Below are positions 43,097 through 51,902 of a stretch of DNA of 64,000 nucleotides, in pieces. The position numbers and the translations under genes are program-made. The notes beneath the pieces were generated by a model. That model saw only the letters and a list, made by a program, of their open reading frames with translations. It ran no database searches and had not been told where the DNA came from. Position 1 is the stretch's first letter. Every line of letters starts with the position of its first letter. The DNA lies in the NCBI GenBank assembly GCA_965222725.1, contig OZ244969.1:806001-870000 (forward strand). The letters run 5' to 3'. This stretch comes from GCA-2748575 sp965222725. Lineage in GTDB: Bacteria; Pseudomonadota; Gammaproteobacteria; Pseudomonadales; Ketobacteraceae.

Positions 43097-43962
43097 AGTA
43101 CGCTTTCATTGATTCATTGCGCGGCCAGTATGCTGTGGCCAAGATGTGTAAATGGGCGAAGGTCAGTCGTTCGGGGTACTATAAATGGCGGAATCGAAAG
43201 CCCAGTGCTCGGGATTTGAGAAAGCTAGAAGCTGAGCGACTGTTGGTGAAGCGCTTTCATGAGCTTAAATCTCGTTATGGTTCACCTCGAATGACGCTGG
43301 AGCTTAATGAGTCAGGGTTTGCCATAAGCGAGAATACTGTGGCCAAAATCATGTCAGAACAAGGGCTTATGGCTCGAAATGGGAAAGGCTACAACTATTT
43401 TCCAGACGTGTTGGCACATAATCATGTCAGTGATAATCTGTTGAGGCGAGATTTTACAGCGAGCCGACCAGATGAAAAGTGGGTCTCAGATATCACTTAC
43501 ATCAAGATAGAGAAGGCCTTTGTGTATCTGGCTGTGGTGATGGATTTGTTCTCTCGCAAGATAATCGGTTGGTCACTGGATACCACCATGACCAATCAAT
43601 TGATCATAGATGCATTTGAAATGGCTGTGGCGGCACGCAATGTTGAACCGGGGTTAATACTGCATTCCGATCGTGGTGTGCAGTATCGATCAGGCGAATA
43701 CCAGGCGCTGTTGTATGACGAGGGGGTACAGCCCAGCATGAGCAGAAAAGGCAATTGCTGGGACAATGCGGCGATGGAATCCTTCTTTGCGCGCTTCAAA
43801 GTAGAAGCACTCTACCCAGAGGATGTCACCACCAAGCAGGAAGCTTATGCTTGTGTGTTTGAGTATATTGAAATGTTTTACAACAGCCAGCGTCGGCATA
43901 GTTATCTGGGTTATAAAAGCCCGAATGTATTTGAGCAGGAATATGAGCGTATGTGCGCTTAA
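43090..43962 (+). CDS. IS3-family transposase OrfB (integrase core)
   Basis: A 290-residue catalytic part with a DDE triad: Asp in VSDITYIK, Asp in HSDRGVQY, and Glu in AAMESFFARFK. The HTH_21-like region (RYGSPRMTLEL) precedes the core. It is intact. It overlaps OrfA by seven bases in the -1 frame, as usual for production by frameshifting. Its last codons overlap the ATG of the downstream LysE fragment frame. Confidence 0.95.
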   Translation: MVKYAFIDSLRGQYAVAKMCKWAKVSRSGYYKWRNRKPSARDLRKLEAERLLVKRFHELKSRYGSPRMTLELNESGFAISENTVAKIMSEQGLMARNGKGYNYFPDVLAHNHVSDNLLRRDFTASRPDEKWVSDITYIKIEKAFVYLAVVMDLFSRKIIGWSLDTTMTNQLIIDAFEMAVAARNVEPGLILHSDRGVQYRSGEYQALLYDEGVQPSMSRKGNCWDNAAMESFFARFKVEALYPEDVTTKQEAYACVFEYIEMFYNSQRRHSYLGYKSPNVFEQEYERMCA

Positions 43963-44585
43963 AACTGTGTCTACTTTTTCTGGGGAAGATCACTTTTGGG
44001 TTGATCGCTGGTTTAAAACCAGGGCCATTAGGAATATTTATCATCGATCAAACGATGAGGCGTGGGCCTGTTAATGGATTTAGAGCGAGCTTAGCTCCAT
44101 TTATTTCAGATGGCCCAATAATAGCTCTCGCATTGTTATTGTCATTGGGAGTGAAGGAGCAGGAATATTTAATATCACTGATTTCAATTGCCGGCGGAAT
44201 ATATATTGCGTATTTAGCAATTAAGATTCTAAAAAATAAAAAAGAGATTGAGCTGGATACTAATAATTCAGGTTCTAGCGATCTTTTGACGTCAGTAAAA
44301 ATTAACTTATTAAACCCCTCGCCGTATATATTTTGGCTAACTATCGGTGGTAGTTACATCGCTTCAGGTACAAACATTGAGGCTTTCCTGTTCATCATTA
44401 CGGCCCTATCAACTTTATGCTTAACAAAATTCAGCGTTGCAATGCTTGTGTATTCGCTGGGTCGGCGGCTTAATATGATGGTGTACAGCATGCTTCTAAA
44501 AGCATTTTCAATACCTCTTCTATATTTCAGTGTAAACCTCATGTTTGAGGGTTATACCAAAATTAGCAGCCAGGATATGTTATGA
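43953..44585 (+). pseudogene. LysE-family exporter gene, 5' end replaced by the IS
   Basis: Family match begins right at the IS boundary (base 43988): ITFGLIAGLKPGPLGIFIIDQT and RRGPVNGFRASLAP are the start of a LysE/RhtB amino-acid exporter, lacking only about 8-12 N-terminal residues. Helices at about 60-85, 125-150 and 185-205 complete the usual length. The frame now opens at an ATG inside the IS (43953), giving a foreign leader MRLKLCLLFLGK. The fusion could still be made from an IS-borne start, but its own start and promoter are lost. Called a pseudogene with that doubt. Confidence 0.7.
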
Positions 44586-44969
44586 CAACCCAATCAAGGG
44601 GATGCGGCGCAGATTAACCGAGCATTATTCCTAAAAAATGACTGAGAATCGATTCAAAGAAAACAGAGAGCATCGCTTTACTATAAGCAAGCCCACGGAA
44701 GAAGAAACTGTGCTGGTCGTCTGCCCGGAACGTGATAGTAATTCTTCTGTTGCTCCACTCGAAGAGGATGCAGATGGCGCAGCAACGCTGCTGGTACCTC
44801 CGTTCCGTCGCTTTGCTCCTTCCGCCACGGCCCCATCTTTGGGCCTTAAATCTTTAGTTTATTCAGTGCATCTAAGCTATCGATACAAATTTAAAACAAC
44901 ATGTAACAAAAACACTCGATCGTTAATTATACAATAAGGCGTTTTTTTCTATTACTAATGGAATAGTTT
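44586..44969. other. region without a supported gene
   Basis: 384 bases between the LysE fragment and the next lipoprotein. A 99-codon frame (44638-44937) exists, but it has no ribosome-binding site, an odd composition and no recognisable fold, so I do not call it a gene. CCCAATCAAGGGGATGCGGC just after the LysE stop may be cassette-end debris; no pairing arm was found. Confidence 0.4.
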
Positions 44970-45533
44970 ATGAATAAAGTATACATCGTCGTACTATCTG
45001 TTTTTCTTGCGGCTTGTGGAGGTGGTGGTTCCGGCTCTGGAAGCTCCTCCCCAGTAAATGAACCTTCCGCATCAAGTAACAACGAAGCTCCAGAGACTCC
45101 AGAAGCTGAAGACGATCCAAGCTTGATTCCAGTTTCAGGCTTATATGATACTTCCACAGCTGAAGACGAAGCATATTTATATATAAGCCAAAGAGGAAAT
45201 GTAGTTGCGTATGACTACCAAGGTGACTTGGAAGGAACTGGTGAAAACTGCTATAGCCTGGCAACAGAGCAACAGCAAACAAACTCTGGTTTGCATGGTG
45301 GCACTATAACGTTCTCTGAAGTTGATGATAGGTACACGATTACTAAAGGCGAACTCACATTATCGTTTGACTATGATACGGTTAATGGCATGAGAAATTT
45401 CCTGATTAACAACGCTATTTCTATTGGTGGCGGGATAATTAACGGAGATCCTAACTTGCATGTGGGCGGTGATTCCAAGCTCCAAACATCGTCTATTGCT
45501 ATTGAAGATATAGAGTCAATGATTTGCAGTTAG
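44970..45533 (+). CDS. putative lipoprotein, unknown function
   Basis: A 187-residue exported protein. The lipobox is LAACGGGG (Cys near 16), followed by a flexible Gly/Ser/Pro/Glu-rich linker to about residue 50, then a small beta-rich domain (DTSTAEDEAYLYISQRGNVVAYDY). The family is not recognised. It is followed after seven bases by the convergent toxin gene. Confidence 0.75.
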   Translation: MNKVYIVVLSVFLAACGGGGSGSGSSSPVNEPSASSNNEAPETPEAEDDPSLIPVSGLYDTSTAEDEAYLYISQRGNVVAYDYQGDLEGTGENCYSLATEQQQTNSGLHGGTITFSEVDDRYTITKGELTLSFDYDTVNGMRNFLINNAISIGGGIINGDPNLHVGGDSKLQTSSIAIEDIESMICS

Positions 45534-45540
45534 CAAAGTG

Positions 45541-45942
45541 TTATGTCTCGCAGTAGGCCGATTTCAACCCAAGGTGCTCACTGAACGGTTTGAAGTCTCT
45601 ATCTGTGTAGAGAAGCCCCATTTTTTTCTCTATACAAAATGACGCTATGATCACATCATTAGTCTTCCGGATTGTTACGCCTTTTTTACGCAAGGCGCGA
45701 AAGTTGTTGGCGCATTTCGCTACCATCGCCGGGCTAAACATCGAATATTGGTCTAACAGTGAAAGCTTACTTTTAACTAGTTTATATTGCTTGTCGTCGC
45801 GAATGCCTTGGAGGATCTCCAAAAAGATAAGGTCTCCCATTGCGAGAGTTCCCTCGATCAAACACTCATCAAGCAAATCTGTTTGTGGAGTGATTTTGCC
45901 ATTTAAATAGTCTATCCATACGCTGGTATCGGCCAGGATCAC
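45541..45942 (-). CDS. VapC-like PIN-domain toxin
   Basis: A 133-residue type II toxin ribonuclease. It has the PIN motif ILADTSVWIDYL (Asp 5), a conserved Glu in FLEILQG, Asp in KTNDVIIASF, and Asp in LYTDRDFKPF, so the four acidic positions are present. The start is GTG, overlapping the antitoxin stop by four bases (GTGA). Together they form a standard antitoxin-first operon on the minus strand. Confidence 0.9.
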   Translation of the reverse strand: MILADTSVWIDYLNGKITPQTDLLDECLIEGTLAMGDLIFLEILQGIRDDKQYKLVKSKLSLLDQYSMFSPAMVAKCANNFRALRKKGVTIRKTNDVIIASFCIEKKMGLLYTDRDFKPFSEHLGLKSAYCET

Positions 45943-46133
45943 TCGTTATCCCTCATTTCATCTAAGTTGCCTTCCCACTTGATCTTGCCCCTCAAGCTCC
46001 TTATGGATTGCTGCTTGCTTCTTTTGACAAGCAGCCTAAGCCCCTGTTCTACAACTTCTTTTTTGGTCTCAAGGCCTGTAGCTTTTAATGCTTGCGCCAT
46101 CAATTCATCGTCTATTACTATGTTTGTACGCAT
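45939..46133 (-). CDS. VapB-like antitoxin (DUF2191 type)
   Basis: A 64-residue ribbon-helix-helix antitoxin: MRTNIVIDDELMAQALKATGL, then TKKEVVEQGLRLLVKRS, with a C-terminal acidic tail that would bind the toxin. I chose the ATG at 46133 rather than a longer frame, because family members start with MRTN. Autoregulation at the promoter just upstream is expected for the family. Confidence 0.9.
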   Translation of the reverse strand: MRTNIVIDDELMAQALKATGLETKKEVVEQGLRLLVKRSKQQSIRSLRGKIKWEGNLDEMRDNE

Positions 46134-46287
46134 AACGCACCTGTGTGTATTAAACTTATAAACATACACATTATAGCGTTAGTGAAAAATCATACAAGGG
46201 GCTTAATATGATGCCTGACTGCGCAAATTAGATCGTCGTCAGGGCCCTGATATCTGTTAATTTTAATGCATAGGAGAAGGAAATCTC

Positions 46288-46620
46288 ATGATTCCAGACA
46301 AAGTTAAGGGTTATTCCGAAAGGATCGTGAAGCTTCATGATGGCAATAGTTTTGACGATTTGAGTAAGTTTATTTCCGAAAAAGTATTTGCGATGACTGA
46401 ATCATGGTTTACTGAAGAGAAGTATTCTGAAGTCTGTGAGAATATCGATAAAAATGTTGGCGTGATTAAAAATCTTTCTTTTATTGACAGTCTATTACAA
46501 GGCGAAAAGATCCTGACATTATGGAAAGCCGAATACTCAAATAGCAGTAAAGAAGTGCTATGGTCCATATGGTTTGACGAGGACTTTTCCAAGGTGGTCG
46601 GTCTGCATGTAGGGTGGTAA
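46288..46620 (+). CDS. small hypothetical protein
   Basis: A 110-residue acidic protein with a good ribosome-binding site (GGAGAAGGA). It looks alpha/beta: LHDGNSFDDLSKFISEKVFAM, then ILTLWKAEYSNSSKEVLWSIWFDEDFSKVVGLHVGW. I do not recognise it. It follows the VapBC pair at the right part of the AT-rich island. Confidence 0.65.
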   Translation: MIPDKVKGYSERIVKLHDGNSFDDLSKFISEKVFAMTESWFTEEKYSEVCENIDKNVGVIKNLSFIDSLLQGEKILTLWKAEYSNSSKEVLWSIWFDEDFSKVVGLHVGW

Positions 46621-46638
46621 TTTCTGGTTTTATAAACA

Positions 46639-46785
46639 ATGAAGAATCCAACTCTGTCTATATTTTACGTGTTAGCCGTTTCAGGAAAGTCGACCTTGTC
46701 CAAAAAGTTAGCAGAGTATACAGGCGCTGTGTTTATAAGAATTGTCACGGTAGAGCAAGCTATCCGAGACTTTATTTCCCCCTAG
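46639..46785 (+). pseudogene. N-terminal fragment of a P-loop kinase
   Basis: A 48-codon frame starting at an ATG reads MKNPTLSIFYVL, then SGKSTLSKKLAEYTGAVFIR and TVEQAIRDF, then stops. This is the start of a P-loop nucleotide kinase of the AAA_33/zeta type (Walker A with GKST, then IR and EQA), but the glycine-rich first half of the loop is altered (LAVSGKST). About 100 or more residues are missing. The LysR gene ends seven bases on. Confidence 0.6.
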
Positions 46786-46791
46786 CCCCCA

Positions 46792-47697
46792 CTAATCCCC
46801 TATCTGCTCATTTAAGTTATTGATCAAATATTCACTGAGCCTTCTTACGGATGGCAACTGACCTTTCCGGGAAGGCATTAGCAGACTTAATTGCGCCTTA
46901 CCTGAGTCCCAATCAGGTAGAACCCTGACCAATAAACCGTTGTTTAATTCTTCACGGCAGGTATAGGCCGGTAGGCTGACTATACCAAGCCCTTGGGCAG
47001 CTGCGTGTTTTAGCGTACTCATATCATCGCTGCAAAGCTGTGGGCTGAACGGGACCGTGGTTTTTATCCCTTGGTTATTTTGCAGGTTCCAATACCCCGT
47101 CACTGGCTGCCACCCTACTTTCAGACTTTGCCGCTTTAATAAATCATGGGGTGATTCAGGGGTACCGGTTTTTAACAGGTAGTCAGGGCTCGCAAACAAG
47201 TGCCATGACACCGTGGCCAGGTGCCTCTGAATGATACCCGAATCAGGCAAGGTGTCTGCATGACCGCGTATTGCCATATCAATACCTGAAGACACCAAAT
47301 CAACCGCCTGGTTGGTGACTTGCTGAACCAGTTCAACCTTAGGGTGGTCCGCCAAAAATTGCAGTACCAGTTCCCGGATTGCAAACTGAGCCACTCCCAC
47401 CGAGCAACTCATGGTCACCCGACCGCTCAAGGAGGTTTTTCGACTTTGAATGGCAGCCTCTGCTGCTTCCATCTCCTCCAAAAGCGCACGAGCATGTTGA
47501 TAGAAAACCTGGCCGGATTCAGTCACGTTGAACTGGCGAGATGTTCTTTCGATTAATTTCGTATCAAGCCTCTCTTCCAGCTTTGATACATGGCGGCTCA
47601 GCCGCGACTTGGGCATATTCAACGCCCTGGCTGCCGGGGTAAAGCCATGTTTTTCTACTACGTGAACGAAGTAAAAATAGTCATTCAGGTCGATCAT
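46792..47697 (-). CDS. LysR-family transcriptional regulator
   Basis: An approximately 301-residue regulator. The N-terminal winged helix-turn-helix has GFTPAARALNMPKSRLSRHVSKLEERL, and the C-terminal periplasmic-binding-like effector domain starts near residue 90. I chose the ATG at 47697 over a GTG two codons earlier, since relatives start MIDLNDYF. It is divergent from the pirin gene, the classic layout in which the regulator controls its neighbour and itself through the shared spacer. Confidence 0.93.
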   Translation of the reverse strand: MIDLNDYFYFVHVVEKHGFTPAARALNMPKSRLSRHVSKLEERLDTKLIERTSRQFNVTESGQVFYQHARALLEEMEAAEAAIQSRKTSLSGRVTMSCSVGVAQFAIRELVLQFLADHPKVELVQQVTNQAVDLVSSGIDMAIRGHADTLPDSGIIQRHLATVSWHLFASPDYLLKTGTPESPHDLLKRQSLKVGWQPVTGYWNLQNNQGIKTTVPFSPQLCSDDMSTLKHAAAQGLGIVSLPAYTCREELNNGLLVRVLPDWDSGKAQLSLLMPSRKGQLPSVRRLSEYLINNLNEQIGD

Positions 47698-47729
47698 ATT
47701 CACGAAACTCCGCTCAGTATGGTCACAAA

Positions 47730-47747
47730 CGTTCCAATTATAGAACG
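47730..47747. promoter_or_regulatory. candidate LysR operator
   Basis: CGTTC, eight bases, GAACG: a perfect interrupted palindrome in the 141-base spacer between the LysR and pirin genes. A further CGTTC half-site lies about 30 bases on (near 47780). The pattern fits the T-N11-A type of LysR box. Confidence 0.55.
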
Positions 47748-47838
47748 AATGTTTCTTTTTTTGAATCTACACGAGCTTATCGTTCTATTGATAGCATCTG
47801 AACCGTGGTAACCCGAAACTGATTCAGGAGATAAAGAG

Positions 47839-48696
47839 ATGAATGCACCAATGACAATGACCGTGTTTTCATCGGTCAAACCGGGCAAAACATTCGAGAT
47901 TGGCAATGGTTTTACTGCCCTGGCTTTTCGAGAAAAAGACTTTTCCGGCGCGATGGACCCTTTGGTGATGGTTGATCACTACAGAATGACTGAGCCGACG
48001 TTTGGGGCTCACCCGCACGCTGGGCTTTCGGCTGTTTCCGTGCTTTTTGAAGACAGCGAGGGTAAATTCCATAACCGCGATTCACTGGGCAATGACTTCG
48101 ACCTGATGCCAGGCGACTTGTACTGGCTGAAAGCGGGATCTGGCGTTATCCATGACGAGTCACCTCGCCCGGGAGCGAGGATTCACGGTTTACAGGTCTT
48201 TGTTAACCTGCCGTCAATCAACAGGGCAAGCGAGCCTGAGTCTCTGCATGTGAAAGCGCACAGTGTTCCCGTGTATGAACGCCATGGCAGCCGTGTTCGT
48301 ATCCTGCTGGGAACCAGCAACGGCATAACTGGCCAGCACTCACCGGCATCCCCAATGACTATTCTCGATGGAAAAGTGGATTCAAACGGAGACTTTTCAC
48401 ACACCTTCAACGATGGAGAAAGCGCCTGGATCGTTGCAATAGAGGGCGAAATGGAATTAACCCTATCAGGGCAGGCCAGTCTTCTTTCAGCGGGGCATGC
48501 CATTGCATTATCGCCAGCCGAACAAACACTTACTATAGCGAACAGGAAAGATGAACCAGCTCACTTTGTAATGTTCGCTGCTAAACCCATCGGTGAGGCT
48601 TTCGTCCAAAAGGGCCCCTTTATTATGAACTCTGAGGCGGAAATCGCACGCATAGAAGCTGACTTTGCCGCCGGCAAGCTTGGGCGACTGGATTAG
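47839..48696 (+). CDS. pirin family protein
   Basis: A 285-residue bicupin. The metal-site residues of the N-terminal cupin are present: HPHAG (His pair near 54-56), then a later His/Glu in GSGVIHDESP (near 101-108). Pirins have quercetin 2,3-dioxygenase activity or act as redox-sensing partners; which applies here cannot be told. The C-terminal pirin domain holds FVQKGPFIMNSEAEI. It has an AGGAG ribosome-binding site and is the likely target of the divergent LysR regulator. Confidence 0.93.
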   Translation: MNAPMTMTVFSSVKPGKTFEIGNGFTALAFREKDFSGAMDPLVMVDHYRMTEPTFGAHPHAGLSAVSVLFEDSEGKFHNRDSLGNDFDLMPGDLYWLKAGSGVIHDESPRPGARIHGLQVFVNLPSINRASEPESLHVKAHSVPVYERHGSRVRILLGTSNGITGQHSPASPMTILDGKVDSNGDFSHTFNDGESAWIVAIEGEMELTLSGQASLLSAGHAIALSPAEQTLTIANRKDEPAHFVMFAAKPIGEAFVQKGPFIMNSEAEIARIEADFAAGKLGRLD

Positions 48697-48770
48697 GCAG
48701 ACAGGTGAAGTTATATTAGCGCCTGTGGCTCATTGATGTTGGCCTAAGCTATTCATGAATAGGGATATTT

Positions 48771-49187
48771 ATGCGGAAAATTCATTTAACTAGCGGTATT
48801 GCGATGATGGTTATTTTTGCCATTACCGGCCAGTACATGACGCACACGCTAGATTTGGGAATCACTGATTTTGATGCTCAAAGAATGATGTACAGAGCTT
48901 CACATATCTATTTATTATGGGCTGGTGCGATCAATGCGCTGCTTGGCTGCTACTGGGCAAAAGTTCCGGGGCAGATATTGGCAAAGATTCAGTTGGTTGC
49001 TTCAGCTCTAATTGTTCTGTCTCAAGCCTTTTTATTACCGGCTTTTTATTTCGAGCCAGCCGCCATTGATCAGGACCGGTTTCTAACCTTGGCAGGTTGT
49101 CTGTGCTTGTTAGTGGGTGTTGTATTAACATTAGCCATCACCTTTATAAATGAAAGGGCCAGAACAATAAACAAACGCCCTAATTAG
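48771..49187 (+). CDS. four-helix membrane protein, unknown function
   Basis: A 138-residue integral membrane protein with helices near 5-25, 45-65, 72-95 and 103-125, and a basic C-terminus (ERARTINKRPN). The first loop holds TGQYMTHTLDLGITDFDAQRMMYRASH. I do not recognise the family. It stands alone after the pirin gene. Confidence 0.75.
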   Translation: MRKIHLTSGIAMMVIFAITGQYMTHTLDLGITDFDAQRMMYRASHIYLLWAGAINALLGCYWAKVPGQILAKIQLVASALIVLSQAFLLPAFYFEPAAIDQDRFLTLAGCLCLLVGVVLTLAITFINERARTINKRPN

Positions 49188-49215
49188 GCAATAAGCGCCC
49201 GGAGTTCAATGAAGA

Positions 49216-50193
49216 ATGATTGTCCCCAAGTACTGGTCTGAGAGTAAAGCGAAAACAATTGCGAACAATCGAAGCTTTACTATAAGGCGTTTCGGCTGGT
49301 CTGATGTAAGTGAAGAGGATGCAAAAGCGCATGCCGACCAGAGACTGAAAGAGGCCCTCAGTTTATTAGACAAGACAGGGAATGTTAGAAAGACTGATCA
49401 CAAGGTTTCCTACAATGGTGGCGAGGGAATACCTATCAGGGAAGAGGTTGTATCGACTTATGGGGATATCGTTATCTCCAGAAATTCCTATGGAGCGCTA
49501 TGTATAAACACGCCCGATGTGATGTTTGCGGATATAGACCTGGATGACAGGCCGCCCTCCTATATCGGCGTCATTATTTTTCTCGTTTTCGCAGCAGCCA
49601 GCGGTTTTGCGGCGCTGCAGTTGAAGTCCTGGATTGTTTTGGCTGTGGGAATATTTGCCTGGATGATGCTTTCCGGCATGATATCCCGAATGATTAATGA
49701 GCGCATCATTGATCGAAAGGGTGGCCTGGAAAGCGAGGCCTTAGAGCGATTCAGACAAGTATCTAATAAGAACCCCCATCTGCACATGAGGATATACAAG
49801 ACGCCCATGGGCTTCCGGGTTCTGTTTATGGAGGATACGCATAATCCCTCTGGTGAATCCACACTGGAGTTACTGAAAAGTCTTAATTCCGATAAGCTCT
49901 ATATCCAGATGTGTCGGAATCAGCAGTGTTTCAGAGCGCGAGTTAGCCCTAAGCCCTGGCGGATCGGGCTAGATCGCCTGCGTCCTCGGCCGGGAGTGTG
50001 GCCCATAAAGACTGAACACCTGAAGGAACGAAGTTACTGGATAAAGAATTATGACGAGAAATCTAAAGCGTATTCAGCTTGCAGTTTTGTTACTAAACTT
50101 GGTTCTGATGTTATCAACCCAAAGGCCGAGAACGTAAGGAAATTGCATGACGACATGTGCAGGGCACATGACAAAAATAACGTGATAGCATAA
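49216..50193 (+). CDS. conserved membrane-associated protein, unknown function
   Basis: A 325-residue protein. The soluble N-terminal part has RRFGWSDVSEEDAKAHADQRLKEA, followed by two close hydrophobic helices (about 115-133 and 136-152), then a C-terminal part with HLHMRIYKTPMGFRVLFMED and RVSPKPWRIG. The last region holds a Trp/Tyr-rich segment and a Cys. The layout suggests a conserved bacterial protein, but I cannot name the family. Confidence 0.7.
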   Translation: MIVPKYWSESKAKTIANNRSFTIRRFGWSDVSEEDAKAHADQRLKEALSLLDKTGNVRKTDHKVSYNGGEGIPIREEVVSTYGDIVISRNSYGALCINTPDVMFADIDLDDRPPSYIGVIIFLVFAAASGFAALQLKSWIVLAVGIFAWMMLSGMISRMINERIIDRKGGLESEALERFRQVSNKNPHLHMRIYKTPMGFRVLFMEDTHNPSGESTLELLKSLNSDKLYIQMCRNQQCFRARVSPKPWRIGLDRLRPRPGVWPIKTEHLKERSYWIKNYDEKSKAYSACSFVTKLGSDVINPKAENVRKLHDDMCRAHDKNNVIA

Positions 50194-50299
50194 CAAGCTA
50201 GCCCGCGAGTCGTGCCAACACCTTCTGGATCTTTAGCTCCTGAAGTTGAGGGTAGTCTTGTTGACCATTACTTTTCAATCGTTCTACTCAGGAATACAT

Positions 50300-50701
50300 A
50301 TGACTATAAAGGGATCCTGCTTGTGCGGAGGCGTTACATTCGAGATATCGGGTGAATTCAAGCGCTTTTTCATCTGCCATTGCTCATACTGCCGAAAAGG
50401 CACTGGTTCTGCCTATGCGGCGAATCTTTTTACAAAAAAAAGTGCCCTGAAATGGCTGTCAGGCCACGAACACGTAAAGAATTTCAAGCTTGGTGAAACT
50501 CGCCATGTAAGGAGCTTCTGTTCTGAGTGTGGTTCTGCGCTTCCCAACACTACCATGGAGGGTGAGACATGCATGGTTCCGGCGGGGTGCCTGGATGACG
50601 AGGTATCCATAAAACCGGATGCTCATATATTCGTCGATAGCCAGGCCAGTTGGGAAGGCGAACTGGCGTCTGCAAAACGCTTTCCGGGGTTCCCGGAATA
50701 A
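50300..50701 (+). CDS. GFA (glutathione-dependent formaldehyde-activating)-family zinc protein
   Basis: A 133-residue CENP-V/GFA domain protein. Zinc-binding Cys residues are in GSCLCGGV (7, 9), ICHCSYCRKGTGS (near 26-31) and CSECGSALP (near 74-77). I chose the ATG at 50300, with AGGA upstream, over an earlier in-frame start 18 codons away that adds an unrelated leader. Many members do not act on formaldehyde, so the catalytic role is open. Confidence 0.9.
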   Translation: MTIKGSCLCGGVTFEISGEFKRFFICHCSYCRKGTGSAYAANLFTKKSALKWLSGHEHVKNFKLGETRHVRSFCSECGSALPNTTMEGETCMVPAGCLDDEVSIKPDAHIFVDSQASWEGELASAKRFPGFPE

Positions 50702-50756
50702 TCGACTTTTATCAACCCTATCGAATACCTGGCAGGCAGCCAGAAAGGGTAACCCC

Positions 50757-51902
50757 ATGAAAAACATTGAAATTATAATCGGCATTGTATTTACACTGCT
50801 AATTGCCTGGGTAGCCTCCAACGTTATAGCACACATAGTAAACAAGGATGATGCCAGGATTTCGGATGCGCAGATGTACCTGGACAAGCTTACGCTTGGG
50901 CTGCTTTTGCCCCTGGTTTTTATGTTTTCTTTAATGAAAGCCAATTTAAGCGTTGTTCACTGCTTGCTGCTGGTTCTTGGGGCACTTTTACCTTTAATAA
51001 CACTGTTTTCCGGGGAATATTTTCATCTGAAATCGGAGGATTCCGATAAGCCTGAGGCCTACTGGAAACCTTTTATGTTTGCTACTTTTGGAGGCGGCAA
51101 CAGAGGAACACTATTGATTCTGGTGCTTGCGCCGTTAGTGATTCCAGCCTTTAACGCCAATCTGTCTGTGGCTGACTGCATATCCTATTTCGCAATGTTT
51201 GATTTGGGCAATTTTATTTGTTTAATGCTGATTTTTAAACGCCATTTAATGCCTGATCATTTAAGAAAGTCACTGAAGTTAAAAGCCGAGAGTATAAGCC
51301 ATCAGGACATTAAGGGCTCTGAAACAGACATTCTGAAATATATACCCGGAGGAGCCGCCGTTGTTGGATTGGCTTATTCCCTGTTTACAAAACTCGGTGG
51401 CATGGATCAATTAAAATCTCTGTTTCCTGAAGCTTTACACGGTATCAATCCTGTTGCGTCCCTGTCAGAGATAGTTTCCCACATATTTACGTTTATTGTC
51501 TTTTTATCGATCTTCTTGTTTCTGAAAAAATCACAAGGCCGCATGGATCTGGAGGACTGGATAAGAATCATTAGAAACGGATTGTTCTCCCGATTTATCG
51601 GGATAGTAGTGTGCAGCCTGATTCTTTTAACCGTAAATTCTTATTTATATTTTATGCTGGAGATTGAGAACCTTATGGTGGTGGTACTTTGCATCGGTAT
51701 CTTCCTGATACTGCCACCCAGCTCTTTGTTTTCAATCATCGTGGGTGATATTAATCAAGAATATGAACAGCATCTGAAAAAAGACAATGCAGCGGCCTAT
51801 GGTAAGTACGAGGCGCAGCTATCAAAACTTGTACTAACAACCATATATTTCTACTTCTTTATTATGCTTGTCGTGTTTGGGTATGCTATTGCAACTGGAT
51901 AG
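50757..51902 (+). CDS. polytopic membrane protein, possible permease
   Basis: About 381 residues with roughly ten hydrophobic segments and a central conserved-looking FATFGGGNRGTLLILVLAP. This recalls the AEC (auxin efflux carrier)-type fold, but I am unsure. The frame opens earlier (50619), overlapping the GFA gene. The ATG at 50757 begins directly with the first helix and is preferred. No neighbour points to a substrate. Confidence 0.75.
   Translation: MKNIEIIIGIVFTLLIAWVASNVIAHIVNKDDARISDAQMYLDKLTLGLLLPLVFMFSLMKANLSVVHCLLLVLGALLPLITLFSGEYFHLKSEDSDKPEAYWKPFMFATFGGGNRGTLLILVLAPLVIPAFNANLSVADCISYFAMFDLGNFICLMLIFKRHLMPDHLRKSLKLKAESISHQDIKGSETDILKYIPGGAAVVGLAYSLFTKLGGMDQLKSLFPEALHGINPVASLSEIVSHIFTFIVFLSIFLFLKKSQGRMDLEDWIRIIRNGLFSRFIGIVVCSLILLTVNSYLYFMLEIENLMVVVLCIGIFLILPPSSLFSIIVGDINQEYEQHLKKDNAAAYGKYEAQLSKLVLTTIYFYFFIMLVVFGYAIATG

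Larger units (their letters stand above)
42728..43987 (+). mobile_element. IS3-family insertion sequence
   Basis: 1260-base element with terminal inverted repeats that match at 19 of 21 positions (starting TTCCCCAAGAAAAGTAGAC on the left, 42728-42748; complement at 43967-43987). It carries two overlapping frames and an A6G slippery site at 43057-43063. Flanks (AAG on the left, GAT on the right) do not match, so no target duplication survives. This fits a deletion next to the element. Confidence 0.9.

Noticed and set aside
42725..43990. Target-site duplication for the IS3 element.
   Set aside because: Flanking bases AAG and GAT do not match, so none is claimed.
44586..44620. A further attC after the LysE fragment.
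   Set aside because: CAATCAAGGGGATGCGGC looks cassette-like but no second pairing arm or GTTRRRY core was found.
44638..44937. 99-codon frame between the LysE fragment and the lipoprotein.
   Set aside because: No ribosome-binding site, no recognisable domain, and odd composition. Reported only as a gene-free region.
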